Notes: generated from the letters alone by a model not told the origin. Positions 41,649-52,419 are shown, numbered from the stretch's first letter. The stretch: 64,000 bases of DNA from Talinum fruticosum (GCA_021018815.1 JAITYX010000026.1:4650001-4714000), one strand, 5' to 3'. Numbers and translations are program-made.

Positions 41649-43118
41649 TGATGTATAGCTGGGCCAGGAGGGAAAGAGGGGAGAGGAAAAGGATAAAACA
41701 CAAAGAAAGTCACCCAGCCGTGAATGGTTCTTCTCTGTGTAGTCTTGGGAGGGGTGAAAGGGGATGCTTCGGTGGAATTTGACCGTGATTTTTGAGGGAG
41801 GGGACTCTTAGGGGAGTTAGGAAGAAGTGGTAAAAAGATGGGATTCATTAGAGGTCGGGATCACCTCGAAATAATGGCAAAAACACTCGTCCCGCGGGTG
41901 TAGAAGTCCAAGATGACAATCTCAGGGAAATGGGGAGATAGGGGTGTTTCCGGTGGAATTTGGCTAGATATTTGAGGGGAGAATTCTTGTGGAAGTTGGG
42001 AAGAGATGGTAAAAAGTGAGGATTTATTCGAGGTCGGGATTACCTCGAACTAAGGGAAAAAATACTATCTCGGCGAGCAGGAGTCCAGGATGATGTAGGC
42101 TGATGGTTTTGGAGGAGGGGGTTAGGATATGGCTTGGATTCAGCTGAGATTTAAGGGGAGTAACTCAACTCATTCAGGAAGAGATGGGTACAGTTTGGAG
42201 TGGAGGAGGTTAGTGGTTTGGGAGATATGTGACTCGAAGTCGGGTAACCGAATAGAACCAAGACCCTTCAGGATACGGACATACCACCTTAGGGTTCTTG
42301 GGGCACCAAAGGTTTAAGGCCGGATACGAAACACCACCAGCTTTGAACCTAAGGACTTAATCGATCACCACCAAGTATGCCATATTTGGATACAGCAATT
42401 AAGGATTCAAAAGGGGAACCAAGTACACGACTCAAATTCTCATTCAATAATCATCAAAAGTTCTCCTTTCAAAGCTGAATACAATGAGTATTTATAATGC
42501 TTAAAATTAAAGTTATGCATAATCTAAGGTCTAAGGAGTATATACAAGATCAATGGCTTAGATTGCATTAGCCCCTTCTCCAAGCTTGAACATGTGGCCA
42601 GAAGTGCATATGGAATACTAGCCATGGATTTGCTTGCCCCTTGTCCAAGCTTGCTTCTTATTGGTCCAACCCACAAGATTCCCTCCACCAGAGTTAGTGC
42701 TCTTGGATTCTCTAGGACCTTCCTTGAGCTAGCCAATTTGATGACTCATTCGGATGGGTTTAGCATTGACCACAATGTGATGACTCATTTTGGTGGATTA
42801 AGCATGGACCTTCTCGGTTATGGAAGTCTATTTGGACCAATTGCACCTAAAATACTCGGTTTAGGTTTTTAGGCATTTTTGATCAACTTTGTTGCTTGTT
42901 TTGCTTTAGCTCCTCAACCTGAATTATTTATATACTAATTGTCATAGAAAGACAACTTTCACAACTATCCCTCGTTCTCGTTCAGCTTGCACTTCTTGGA
43001 TCATAATAGTAGTTTTTGATGTCCAAAATTGATCTCCAAGCAAGCTTATCTTCTCTTGTGACTTTGCTTGAAAACCCCATGACTCATGGAAGTTTAGCTT
43101 GGATAGAAATATCCATTA
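41617..43118 (-). mobile_element. Q2: solo LTR with embedded PBS tail in RT of P
   Basis: It starts TGATGTGTAACTC, then a PBS complement (GCTCCGATACCA) and the LTR proper from 41649 (TGATGTATAGCTGGG) to CCATTA at 43118. The flanks GTTCA (41612-41616) and GTGCA (43119-43123) are a 5-bp TSD with one change in an otherwise continuous RT gene. Tandem ~177-186 bp units start near 41785, 41962 and 42148. Confidence 0.8.
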
Positions 43119-43500
43119 GTGCATTAGATAATCCGAATGGCATTACAAGCCACTCGTACAACCCACCCTTGGTGTTAAATGCCGTTTTCCACTCATCCCC
43201 TTCTCGGATCCGGATTTGATAGTATCCACTTCTTAAATCCACCTTAGAGAACGCTTGTGAACCACGGAGCTCATCAAGCATATCCTTAAGTCTAGGTATG
43301 GGATGCCTATACTTGATAGTGATCTTGTTTATAGCACGGCTATCCACACACATCCTCATGGATCTATCCTTCTTAGGTACTAAAAGAGTAGGTCCAGCAC
43401 ATGGACTCCTACTTTCCCTTACAAGGCCTTTAGCCACCAGCTCATCAACTTGCCTTTGGACTTCTTGAGCATCTTTAGGATTCATCCTATATGCGGGTTT
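43119..43500 (-). pseudogene. RT N-terminal part of element P
   Basis: Readable as [79 protein letters not shown] and [14 protein letters not shown], a clean 133-codon stretch. Together with 40727-41616 it makes a nearly whole RT split by Q2. Confidence 0.8.
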
Positions 43501-43913
43501 GTTAGGTAAAATGGCTTCGGGATAAGGTTTATGTGGTGTTGTATGGTTCTTTGTAGAGGTAGGCCAAGAGAAATTTCATTTGGAAAGACATGGGCGAATC
43601 GGCTAGTAGGGTTTCGGCTAAAGGGTGTAGGTCCTGGGGTCCCATCCTTAGTGAAAGTATAAATGTTCATGAATCCATCATGCATAACTCTCCTATCAAA
43701 AAGCCAAGGTCTCCCAAGCCAACTCACAAAAACAAAGCCACAAAAGACCCCCATCCAAACTGATCTTCTTCTTACTTTGGGAGAGTCATTTTTCAAAGCA
43801 AAGCAACATGAGTTTAGACCCATGCAAGAGCTTATCCACTTGAGCCTTAGCATTCCACTTGAAAGAACTCCCTTTTAGCACCTCATTCATAGGACATGTG
43901 ATAGTGCTAAAAT
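43501..43913 (-). pseudogene. Rearranged protease/linker/RT fragments of element P
   Basis: Minus-strand linker and protease end (RPWLFDRRVMHDGFMNIYTF) run to about 43718 with an internal deletion near 43640. From about 43719 to 43838 the same linker region is on the plus strand (QLTKTKPQKTPIQTDLLLTL, KAKQHEFRPMQELI). From 43838 to 43912 it is minus-strand RT again (TTCCACTTGAAAGAACTCCC). So a ~120-bp segment is inverted between direct neighbours. Confidence 0.6.
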
Positions 43914-44543
43914 TAATGGATATTGACCCATGGGATGCAACATACTTAGATCAAAATCTCCATACATGCCAAAATGCCAAGAGCCATGGATTAATGACAA
44001 GGTTACAAAAGGAGCTAAATTCATGTGGAGATTAATTTTGACACCTAAAGTCTATTATTCTGGTTTGACTTTTACAAGTTAAGCTAGAGCTTGGTGAATG
44101 AGGAGAGTTATCTTTTTATGTCATATGGTACATAAATACATGTTATTTAAGAGTTGGAGCAAAATAATGCACTAAGGAGGTCCAAAACGCCTAAAGAGCT
44201 CAAACCGAGGACTTAGGCCACAATCTGGCTGGATGATTTCAAGGTCCAACAAAACCAAGTTCGTACCATCCAAATGAGCAACCAAGGGATAAGAGGCATG
44301 GCTGGTACAAGGAATCTTCTAGAGGATTTCCCAAGCACTATCATTAGTGGAAGAAAGCTTGTGTTGGACCAATGAAAAGCTAGATTGCACAAGGGGAAGG
44401 AAAATACTTGGCTAGAATTCACTTTCCCTTTTTAGCCACATGTTCCCAAAGTTAGCTTGGAAAAGGGGCTAAAGCATTTTAGGCCATTGATCTTGTAAAT
44501 TCTCTTTTAGGCCTTAGATTATTTTCAGCATGCTTTTATTCCT

Positions 44544-44551
44544 TATAAATA
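44544..44551 (+). promoter_or_regulatory. TATA box in Q4
   Basis: TATAAATA at the position shared with other LTR copies of this group. Confidence 0.6.
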
Positions 44552-44884
44552 CTCATTGTATTAAGCTTTGTAAGAACAACTTTTGATGAATATGAAATGA
44601 GAATTTGAGTTGTGTGCTCGTTCCCCTTTGAATCCTCAAATGTTGTATCCAAGTTTGGCAACTTGGTGGTGATCTTTTGAGTCCTTGAGCTTAGTTAGTG
44701 GTGTTTCTATATCTAGCCAAGATTAAGGTGCCCCAAGACTTTTCAAGGTGGTGATTTCTATATCCTTGAGAACCTTGGTACTATCTAGTTACCCAACTTC
44801 AAAAATCTATATCTCCCAATCCACAAATCACCAGCACTCCAAATTTCACCCACATCTCTCTGGACGAGTTGAGTCATCCCCCCC

Positions 44885-45260
44885 AAATCTCAGCTCAATC
44901 CAAGCACCCGTCCGACCCCCTCCATCAAAACACCCAAAGCTTGTCAACCTGGACTCCTGCTCGTCGAGACATACTTGTAGCCATTAGTTCGAGGTGATCT
45001 CGACCTTGAATGAATGCCCACTTTTTACCACCTCTTCCCAACTACCCCAAGAACTTCCCCTCCAAATTTCAACTCCATCCAAGCCATATCCTGACCCCCT
45101 CTTCCAAAACCATCGGACTACACCGTCCTGGACTCCAGCCTAGCGGGACAGTCTTCTAGCTAATTGTTTGTGGTGATCCCGACCTTGAACTAACCCCCAC
45201 TTTTTACTACCCCTTCCTAACATCCCCAGGTTTCCCCCTCAAATTTCAACTCCAAATTCC
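44885..45260 (+). repeat. ~177-bp tandem repeat in U5 of Q4
   Basis: The units begin AAATCTCAGCTCAATCC (44885), AAATTTCAACTCCATCC (45064) and AAATTTCAACTCC (45241), periods 179 and 177 bp. Each unit contains a CTGACCCCCTC-like run, a TGGACTCC stretch, a GGTGATC stretch and ACTTTTTAC. Confidence 0.75.
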
Positions 45261-45388
45261 ATCGGGAACATCCCTTTTCACCCATTCTCCCAAGACTGCA
45301 TTAGAGAGAGCCATTCTGCCTAGTTTCTCTTCTTTGCACCTTAACCACTTTTCTACCCTCTTTTGCCATCTACCCCAGCTATACATCA

Positions 45389-45420
45389 ACTTTGGTATCG
45401 GAGCGTTGAGCTATAAATTA
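45389..45420 (+). repeat. 32-bp PBS-containing tail of Q4
   Basis: ACTT + TGGTATCGGAGC + GTTGAG + CTATAAATTA. The layout matches the tails of Q1, Q2 and Q3; two changes spoil the terminal CATCA. Confidence 0.65.
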
Positions 45421-46791
45421 AGGAGTATACTTGTGAATTTGAGAGATTGCTTATTAAATGTGACATTCAAGAAAATGAGGACCAAATAATAGTGAGGTAT
45501 CTTGGAGGCTTGGATGCAAAATATGCTCAAGTGGTGGAATTGCAACAATTCTCTACTTTTGATGAGGTGTGTCATTTAGCACACAAAGTTAAAAAACAAA
45601 AGAAGCACCGATTTATCAAAAGAGAAATGCCCAAATCCTTTCCACAAAACAACCAACCCTTTTACTAGGGAGTTCCCAACCAATCCCACAAAAACCCCTA
45701 GCTCCACAAAATAGCCCACACCCATTTCTACCCCTAATCTGCCCAAACCCACGCCAAATGCCAACGACAGGCGGAGATGTTTTAAGTGTCATGGGCTAGG
45801 ACACATTGCCTCGGAGTGTCCTAATAGGAGAGTAGTTACTTTGGTGGAGTTCCAAGAATAATGCATGGAAGAGGAGGAGACCGAAAATGAACTATACTTA
45901 GTAAATGAAATGGAAGTAGTTGAGGAGGCGGATGAAGGAGAACTCTTGGTTTTAAGGGGAGCTTTGAGCGGATTCAAAGACCTCAAAGAGGAGCAACATG
46001 AGAATATCTTTCACACTTGAGGCACGGTACAAGGCAAGGTGTGCTCTATTATTGTGGATGGAGGAAGTTGTACAAATGTAGCCGCTTCAACTATGGTGGA
46101 GAAGCTTGGACATATTACTTTGGTTCATCCTTGTCCCTACAATATTGAATGGCTAAACCAAGGTAAAGGTCTTCAAGTCAATTCTAGATGTCTCATTTCA
46201 TTTAGTATTGGCAAAAATTATCATGATGAGTTGTGGTGTGACATTATTCCTATGGATGCTTGTCATTTGTTGGTTGGGAGACCTTGGCTATTTGATAGAA
46301 GAGTTATGCATGATGGGTTCATGAACACTTGCACTTTCACAAAGGATGGAAAGAAGATCACCTTAGCCCCTCTATCTCCTAGCCAACTCACAAAAACAAA
46401 ACCACAAACACAACCCCACTTAAACCGACCTTTTGCTTACTTTGGGAGAATCATTTCTCAAGGCAAAGCAACATGAGTTTAGACCCATACAAGAGCTTAT
46501 CCTATTATCCCCAAATGAACCCGAGAACCTACCCTAAGACTTACATCCTCTAGCCGAAACCCTACTAGCCAGATTTGCCTATGTCTTTCCAAATGAAATT
46601 CCCCTCGGCCTACCTCCACGAAGAACCATACAACACCACATCGACCTTACCCCGAGAGCCATTTTGCCTAATAAACCCGCCTATAGAATGAACCCTAAAG
46701 ATGCTCAAGAAGTCCAAAGGCAAGTTGATGAGTTGTTGGCTAAAGGCCTTGTAAGGGAAAGTAGGAGTCCATGTGTTATCCCTACTCTTTT
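45421..46791 (+). pseudogene. gag end, protease and RT start of element R
   Basis: Gag C-terminal half (FERLLIKCDIQENEDQIIVR, FDEVCHLAHKVKKQKKHRFI) ends in a stop near 45667. The CCHC knuckle CFKCHGLGHIASEC (45778-45819) is intact. A TAA near 45859 replaces CAA. The acidic spacer has another stop at about 46018. The protease from 46039 (CSIIVDGGSCTNVAASTMVE, LLVGRPWLFDRRVM) is clean for 145 codons. The linker and RT start ([32 protein letters not shown]) are cut at 46791 by Q5. The first half of gag is missing. Confidence 0.8.
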
Positions 46792-47418
46792 TGATGGATA
46801 TTGACCTATGGGCTGCAACATACTTGATCAAGATCTCCATACATACCAAAATGTCAAGAGCTATGGTTTAATGACAAAGTTAGAAAAGGAGCTAAAACCG
46901 AATAGAGATCATTTTGGCGCCTCATTGACTATTATTACTGGTTTGACTTCTATAAGTTAAGCTAGAGCTTGGTGAATGATAGGAATTATCTTTTTATGTC
47001 TTATGGTATATAAATAATTCTGGTTTGATGGATATTGACCCATGAGTTAGGTATAAAAATGCCTAAAGGGTATTTTAGGTGCATTTTGCTCGTGCTTGAA
47101 TTTTATGGCCGAAAGTTCATACTCGATCAAGGGTCAATGGCAAGACCTTTCCCATGAATCAACAAACTCAAGGAGGATTCTAGAAGCATCTTCCAGCATT
47201 ATCTCTAGTGGAAGAAAGCATGTGTTGGACCAATGACAAGCTTTCTTGCACAAGTGGAAGGAATACTTGTCCGAAAATTAACTTTCATTTTAGCCACATG
47301 TTCCTAAGTTGCCTTGGAAAAGAGGCTAATACATTTTAGGCCATTAATCTTGTAATCTCTCTTTTAGGCCTTAGATTATGTTTTAGCTTTATTTGATTTT
47401 CAGCATGTTTTATTTCCC

Positions 47419-47426
47419 TATAAATA
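47419..47426 (+). promoter_or_regulatory. TATA box in Q5
   Basis: TATAAATA, followed by GCCTAAGCATTCAGCC. Same position as in Q4. Confidence 0.6.
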
Positions 47427-47772
47427 GCCTAAGCATTCAGCCATGTAAAAACAACTTTGATGGTGAATATATGAACATTGAAGTTGGATTGCTCGTACGA
47501 GTTGGATTACTCGTTCCCCTTTGAATTCTCAAATGCTGTATCCAAGTTTGGCAACTTGGTGGTGTCCTTTGAGTCCTTAAGCTAGCTAGTGGTATGTCCG
47601 TATCTAGCCAAGCGAGAGGTGCCCCAAGACTTTTCAAGGTGGTGTTTCTGTATCCTTGAGAACCTTGGTACTATTCGGTTACCCAACTTCAAAAATCCAA
47701 AACTCCAAAAATATAAACTCCCTTCATTCCAAATTTCACCCGCACCTCTCTGGACAAGTTGAGTCACCCCCC

Positions 47773-48150
47773 AAATCTCAGCTCAATCCAAGCATCCGCC
47801 TGACCCCCTCCATCAAACCACCCGAGCCTGTCATTCGAACTCCAGCCCAGACACAGCAGAATTTGAGCCATCAATTCGAGGTGATCCTGACCTCCAATGA
47901 AGCCCCAATTTTTACCACCTTTATTCCAACGTGTCTAGTTACCCCCTTCAAAACTCAGCTCCATCTAATGACCGCTCTGACCCCCACCTCCAAAACAAAC
48001 AAAGAGCCTCATTCGGACGAGCAGCCCAATGAGACATTCTGGTTTCCTTTAGTTCAAGGTGATACCGACCTTCAACGAATCCCAAATTTTTACCAGCCCT
48101 TACTAATCTCCCCAAGAACTCCCCTCCAAATTTCATCTCCCAATTCCACC
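47773..48150 (+). repeat. ~177-bp tandem repeat in U5 of Q5
   Basis: The units begin AAATCTCAGCTCAATCC (47773), AAAACTCAGCTCCATCT (~47950) and AAATTTCATCTCCC (48128), periods ~177 bp. They are homologous to those of Q4. Confidence 0.7.
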
Positions 48151-48275
48151 ATTTACCCTTCCATCACTCTAATCTCCCAAGACTGCACTGGAGAAGGCCA
48201 ATCTGCCCGGTTTTTCTTCTTGGCATCTTAACCAACTTTCTACCCTCCTTTTCCATCTACCCTAGCTAAACACCA

Positions 48276-48306
48276 ACTTGGTATTACGGTGTGCCACTAT
48301 ACATCA
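48276..48306 (+). repeat. 31-bp PBS-containing tail of Q5
   Basis: ACT + TGGTATTACGG + TGTGCC + ACTATACATCA. The PBS part is diverged but aligned with the other tails; the terminal CTATACATCA is exact and abuts the TSD. Confidence 0.75.
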
Positions 48307-49060
48307 CTTTTGGTGCCTAAGAAGGATGGATCCATGATGTGTGTGGATAGCCGTGCCATAAACAAGATCACTATCAAGTATAGACATCCCATACCTAGAC
48401 ATAAGGATATGCTTGATAAGCTTCATGGTTCACAAGTGTTCTCTAAAGTGGATTTAAGAAGTGGATACTATCAAATTCAGATCCGAGAAGGAGATGAATG
48501 GAAAACGGCATTCAATACCAAGGGTGGATTGTATGAGTGGCTTGTAATGCCATTCGGGTTATGTAATGCACCTAGCACATTCATGAGACTCATGAATCAA
48601 GTGTTTAGTTGTTTTCTTGGCAAGTTTGTGGTGGTTTATTTCAATGATATATTGGTGTATAGCCGAAGTGAGGAGGAACATCTCAAACACCTCACACAAG
48701 TTCTTGAACTATTAGAGGAAGAAAAGCTCTATGGCAATCTTGAAAAGTGTACTTTCTTTGCCTCGGAAGTTATTTTCCTTGGATATATTGTCACGGCTCA
48801 TGGTGTGAAGGTAGATGAGAGCAAGGTGGAAGCCATTCAATCATGGCTGGTTCCCACAAGCATTCATGGCGTAAGGAGTTTCCATGGCCTAACTTCTTTT
48901 TACTGAAGGTTTATTAAGAACTTTAGTACCCTCACGGCTCCTATGACAGAGGTACTAAAGGGAGTGCATTCAAATGGAATGCTAAGGCTCAAGAGGCTTT
49001 TGAAGCCATTAAACTCAAGCTCACTCAAGCACTAATTCTAGCCTTGCCTAGCTTTGATAA
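48307..49060 (+). pseudogene. RT of element R after Q5
   Basis: Reads [20 protein letters not shown] with one residue lost, then [40 protein letters not shown] and [20 protein letters not shown]. The active site is YFND instead of YFDD (about 48638-48649). [20 protein letters not shown] and [13 protein letters not shown] then end in a TGA at about 48904. Homology continues to the RNase H start (LPSFD), where a solo LTR interrupts at 49061. Confidence 0.8.
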
Positions 49061-49953
49061 TGATGGAGAGCAAGCTACCAAGGGCCATGGGCTACTAGCT
49101 ACACTACATGGAGAACTAAGCTTGTGTGAAGGTCAAGTGTGGGCGTCTAACTCTTCTATTCTAGTCCATATGGTGCAAGCTGATTCCGGGTGTGAGAGGC
49201 CATAAACATTGCCATTTCATATCAACTGGTACTTAAATAAGTTGATGCTTAGAAGTTGAGGTATAATAAGCAAGGACGGTCCACAAACCAAAGGATCCAT
49301 ATTTGTATATTTGAACTATCAAAGGGTGAATTCTAGAGGAATCTCCAAGCACTACCTCTAGTGGAAGGAACTATGTGTTGGACCAATTAGAAGCAAGCTT
49401 GCTCAAGGGGAACGGAAATTCTTGGCCGAGAATTACTATTCCATCCCGGCCACTTCCCTAGAAACCACAATGCTTGGCCGTGATTCATTATGCAATTTCG
49501 GTCATATGTTCCAACACTAACTTGAAGAAGGGAAAGCTCAAGTGTAATCTAGGCTATTGATCTTGATCATACTCTACTAGCCTTAGATTATGTTTAGCCT
49601 TATTTTTTAGCACTACAAATACATCTTGTATTTGGCTATGTAAAGACACCTTTGATATTGAATAGGAATTGAGCTTGTGAACACTCTTCCCCTATTGAAC
49701 TCTCAATTACTTTATCCAAGTGTGGCATACTTGGTGGTGCTCGGTTAAGTACTTGAGTTTTGCTAGTGGTGAATTCTGTATCTAGTTTAGCTCTCGGTGC
49801 CCCAAAGTTTCTTAAGGTGGTATTTCCGTATCCTTAAGGGCCTTGGTTTTATCCTTGCTAGTTTACTCATTAAGCACTCGTCATTCACACCATTATCCAA
49901 CCTACCTCACACGTTCTCCCTTCCTCTCGGTTTCTTGCATGACTATACATCGA
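49061..49953 (+). mobile_element. Solo LTR in RNase H of R
   Basis: It starts TGATGGAGAGCAAGC and ends GACTATACATCGA, with a 1-bp change at the very end. The flanks GATAA (49056-49060) and GACAA (49954-49958) are a 5-bp TSD with one change. It is the 893-bp subfamily without ~177-bp repeats. It contains the tail-coding part (VWASNSSILVHMVQADSG) although no integrase precedes it. Confidence 0.85.
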
Positions 49954-51558
49954 GACAATATCTTTGAGGTTGAATGTGATGCTTCGGGAGTTGGCATTGG
50001 AGGAGTTCTCTCTCAAGAATGGCGGCCTATAACCTTCTTTAGTAAGAAGCTTTGTGACTCAAAGAGGAAATACTCAACATATGATAAGGAGTTTTATGCT
50101 ATTGTGAGGTCTTTGGAACATTGGAGCCATTATCTTGTGGCAAATGAATTCATTTTGCATTCGGATCATGAAGCTTTGAAATACATTCAAGGCCAGCACA
50201 AACTCAATCCAAGGCATGAAAAATGGGTAGAGTATTTGCAAACTTTCCATTTTACCATTAAGCATAAATCGGGCAAGTAGAACAAAGGAGCGGATGCACT
50301 CTCGAGGAGGTATCTCTTGTTATTTCAACTTCAAACTCAAGTTCTTGGTTTTGAGCATTTAAGGTCTTCATATTCTAATGATCAAGATCTTGGTGAGTTG
50401 TTTCATGGTTGTCAAAAACACCCTTAGGGAGAGTTCCTAATCCAAAATTGCTATCTTATTAAGGGCACTCGGCTTTGTATTCCTCGTTGTTGCACTAGGG
50501 AATTATTGATTCGAGAAGTGCACAATGGAGCCCTAGCTGGACATTTTGGTGTAAACAAAACAGCAAGCATGCTAACCGAGCACTACTTTTGGTCGAACAT
50601 GGAAAGAGATGTGTAAGACATCTTGAAGAGGTGTGTGGTTTGTCAAGAAGCAAAGAGCCATTCCCTTTCTCAAGGGCTCTATACACCTCTTCCAACACCT
50701 AATCAATCATGGGAGGATGTGAGCGTGGACTTCATTGTGGGGCTGCCAAGAACACAAAGGAACAAAAACTCTATTCTTATGGTAGTGGACTGTTTTTCTA
50801 AAATGGCTCACTTTGTTCCATGCAACAAGACCAATGATGCAACGCAAGTAGCTGATTTATACTTCAAGGAGATTCCGAGGTTACATGGTATTCCAAAGTC
50901 CATTGTTTCGATTGCCTATGCCAAGTTCGCTTACAATGGGGCTCCAAGTAAGGCCATGGGTGTTACACCTTTCAAGGCTATTTATGGAGTTGAACCCATA
51001 ACTCTACTAGACTTAACACCAAGAGGTTTAGACAAAAACCCAATGTGGAAGTTGCCAAACGAGATCATGAAATCCAAAAGATGCATGAGAAAGTGAAAGT
51101 AAAGATTGAGCTCACCAATGCCGCCTGCAAGCAAAGGCTTGACAAAGGGAAAAGAAGGTTTTCCAGCCCGAGAGATCTTGTGTGGGTACACTTAAGGAAG
51201 GAACGCTTTCCTTCTAAGAGGAAGAATAAGCTAATGCCTATGGCTGATGGAGCATTTGAAGTGTTGGAGAAAATTAATGAGAACACCTACAAGGTTGATT
51301 TACCCGAGAGAATATGGAGTCTCCGCAAGCTTCAATGTGGCCGATTTATCCCCTTATTTTGATGATGATACACTACGGAATTTGAGGGCAAATTCTCCTT
51401 TACAAGGGGAGAAGGATGGACAGCAAGCTACCAAGGGCCATAGGCTACTAATTAAACTACAAGAAGAGATAAGCTTGTGTGAAAGTCAAACTTGGGCTCC
51501 TAAATATACTATCTTAGTCCATATGGTACAAGCTGAGTCCGGGCTTGAGGAACCATGA
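49954..51558 (+). pseudogene. RNase H and integrase of element R with LTR-encoded tail
   Basis: RNase [55 protein letters not shown], then TAG at 50278. Integrase: zinc region HNGALAGHFGVNKTASM, CVVCQEAK; core [20 protein letters not shown]. After GIPKSIVS the gene jumps to AYAKFAYNGAPSKAMGV. About 60-70 residues that carry the second Asp and the Glu are deleted. The C-terminal module has one frameshift near 51050 and another near 51300. The tail in the LTR reads TWAPKYTILVHMVQAESG and ends at 51558. Confidence 0.8.
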
Positions 51559-52209
51559 ATATTGCTAGTTCATGTAATTTCGTACATAAATAAGTTGATA
51601 CTTAGGAGTTAAAGCATAATAAGGAAAGTCGGTCCAAAACCGAAGGTCCATATTTGAGCTATCAAAATGAATCATCAAAGGAAGAATACTAGAAGAATCA
51701 AGAGCACTACCTCTAGTGGGAAGAATCTAGTATAGACTAATCAAAAGCAAGCTTGCCTAAGGGAAACCAAAATATTTGGCCGTAATTCACTATTTAATTC
51801 CGGCCACATGTTCCCTACACTAGGTTGGAGGACGGGTTAGCTATTATGTAATCTAAGCCATTGATCTTGTACATACACTCTTAGCCTTAGATTATGCTTA
51901 GCTTTAATCCTAAAGCATTACAAATATCACTTGTATTTGGTCATGAGAAACCAACTTGGATGGAATGAAAACCGAGCTTGATAATGCTCTTTTGCTCTTT
52001 AAAATTCTCAATTGCTATATCTAAGCTTGGCCGCTTAGTGGTGTCCGATTTAGTCCTAAGGCCTTTGCTAGTGGTGATTTTCTGTATCCTTAAGGGCCTT
52101 GGTTTTATCCTCACTACCTCGTTCAATTAACACTTGTCCATCGCTCCATTCCCCTACCTTCCACAACACTTCCCCACTCTCTCTCGGTTTCTTACTTGGC
52201 TATACATCA
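51414..52209 (+). mobile_element. 3' LTR of element R
   Basis: It starts GGATGGACAGC (TGATGG with the first base changed) after AAGGGGAGAA and ends TTGGCTATACATCA, 796 bp. U5 reads CTCTCTCGGTTTCTTACTTGG, the repeat-free subfamily. No PBS follows. Confidence 0.8.
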
Positions 52210-52419
52210 ACTGATGGAATTTGGTCTCCAATTTTGGCAAGGGTTTTCCTAAAGATGTCTAAATTAATTCTTAATTATGGGAATTTTCATTTAGGTCGGA
52301 AATAATAAAGAAAATGGTCCAAGTATTAAACCGGGTATTTCTGCTGAAAGAGTCGACCTATGCTAATTGTTCTGGTCATAACATTTTGCTCACAGCTTCA
52401 AATGGGCCGAGCCATATAT
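52210..52419. other. Unassigned 210 bp between R and T
   Basis: AT-rich, with GGTCATAACATTTTGCTCA near 52374, a wording also met near 40520 (GGCCATAACTTTCTCG). No domain, ORF or element terminus is recognised. It may be older target DNA or a fragment of an unrelated LTR. Confidence 0.4.

Larger units (their letters stand above)
43914..45420 (+). mobile_element. Q4: LTR with PBS tail
   Basis: It starts TAATGGATATTGACCC (mutated TGATGG). The LTR proper ends CTATACATCA at 45388, 1475 bp. It is followed by PBS TGGTATCGGAGC, GTTGAG and CTATAAATTA (a mutated CTATACATCA) to 45420. Beyond that is plus-strand gag of R; before it is minus-strand RT of P, so no TSD is visible. A TATA box is at 44544-44551. 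An alternative is a 5' LTR with a very short leader, but the tail similarity argues for a Q unit. Confidence 0.65.
46792..48306 (+). mobile_element. Q5: solo LTR with embedded PBS tail, perfect TSD
   Basis: It starts TGATGGATATTGACC. The LTR proper ends CTAAACACCA at 48275. Then come ACTTGGTATTACGG (a PBS-like run), TGTGCC and ACTATACATCA, to 48306. It is flanked on both sides by CTTTT (46787-46791, 48307-48311) in an RT gene whose reading continues across. The TSD therefore includes the tail. A TATA box is at 47419-47426, and repeat units start near 47773, 47950 and 48128. No coding domain is present. Confidence 0.85.

Noticed and set aside
45389..45420. Native leader of an element starting at 45389
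   Set aside because: Other leaders here continue TGGTATCGGAGCAAGTTC; this one instead matches the GTWGAG-CTATA tails and runs straight into mid-gag, so a tailed LTR fits better.
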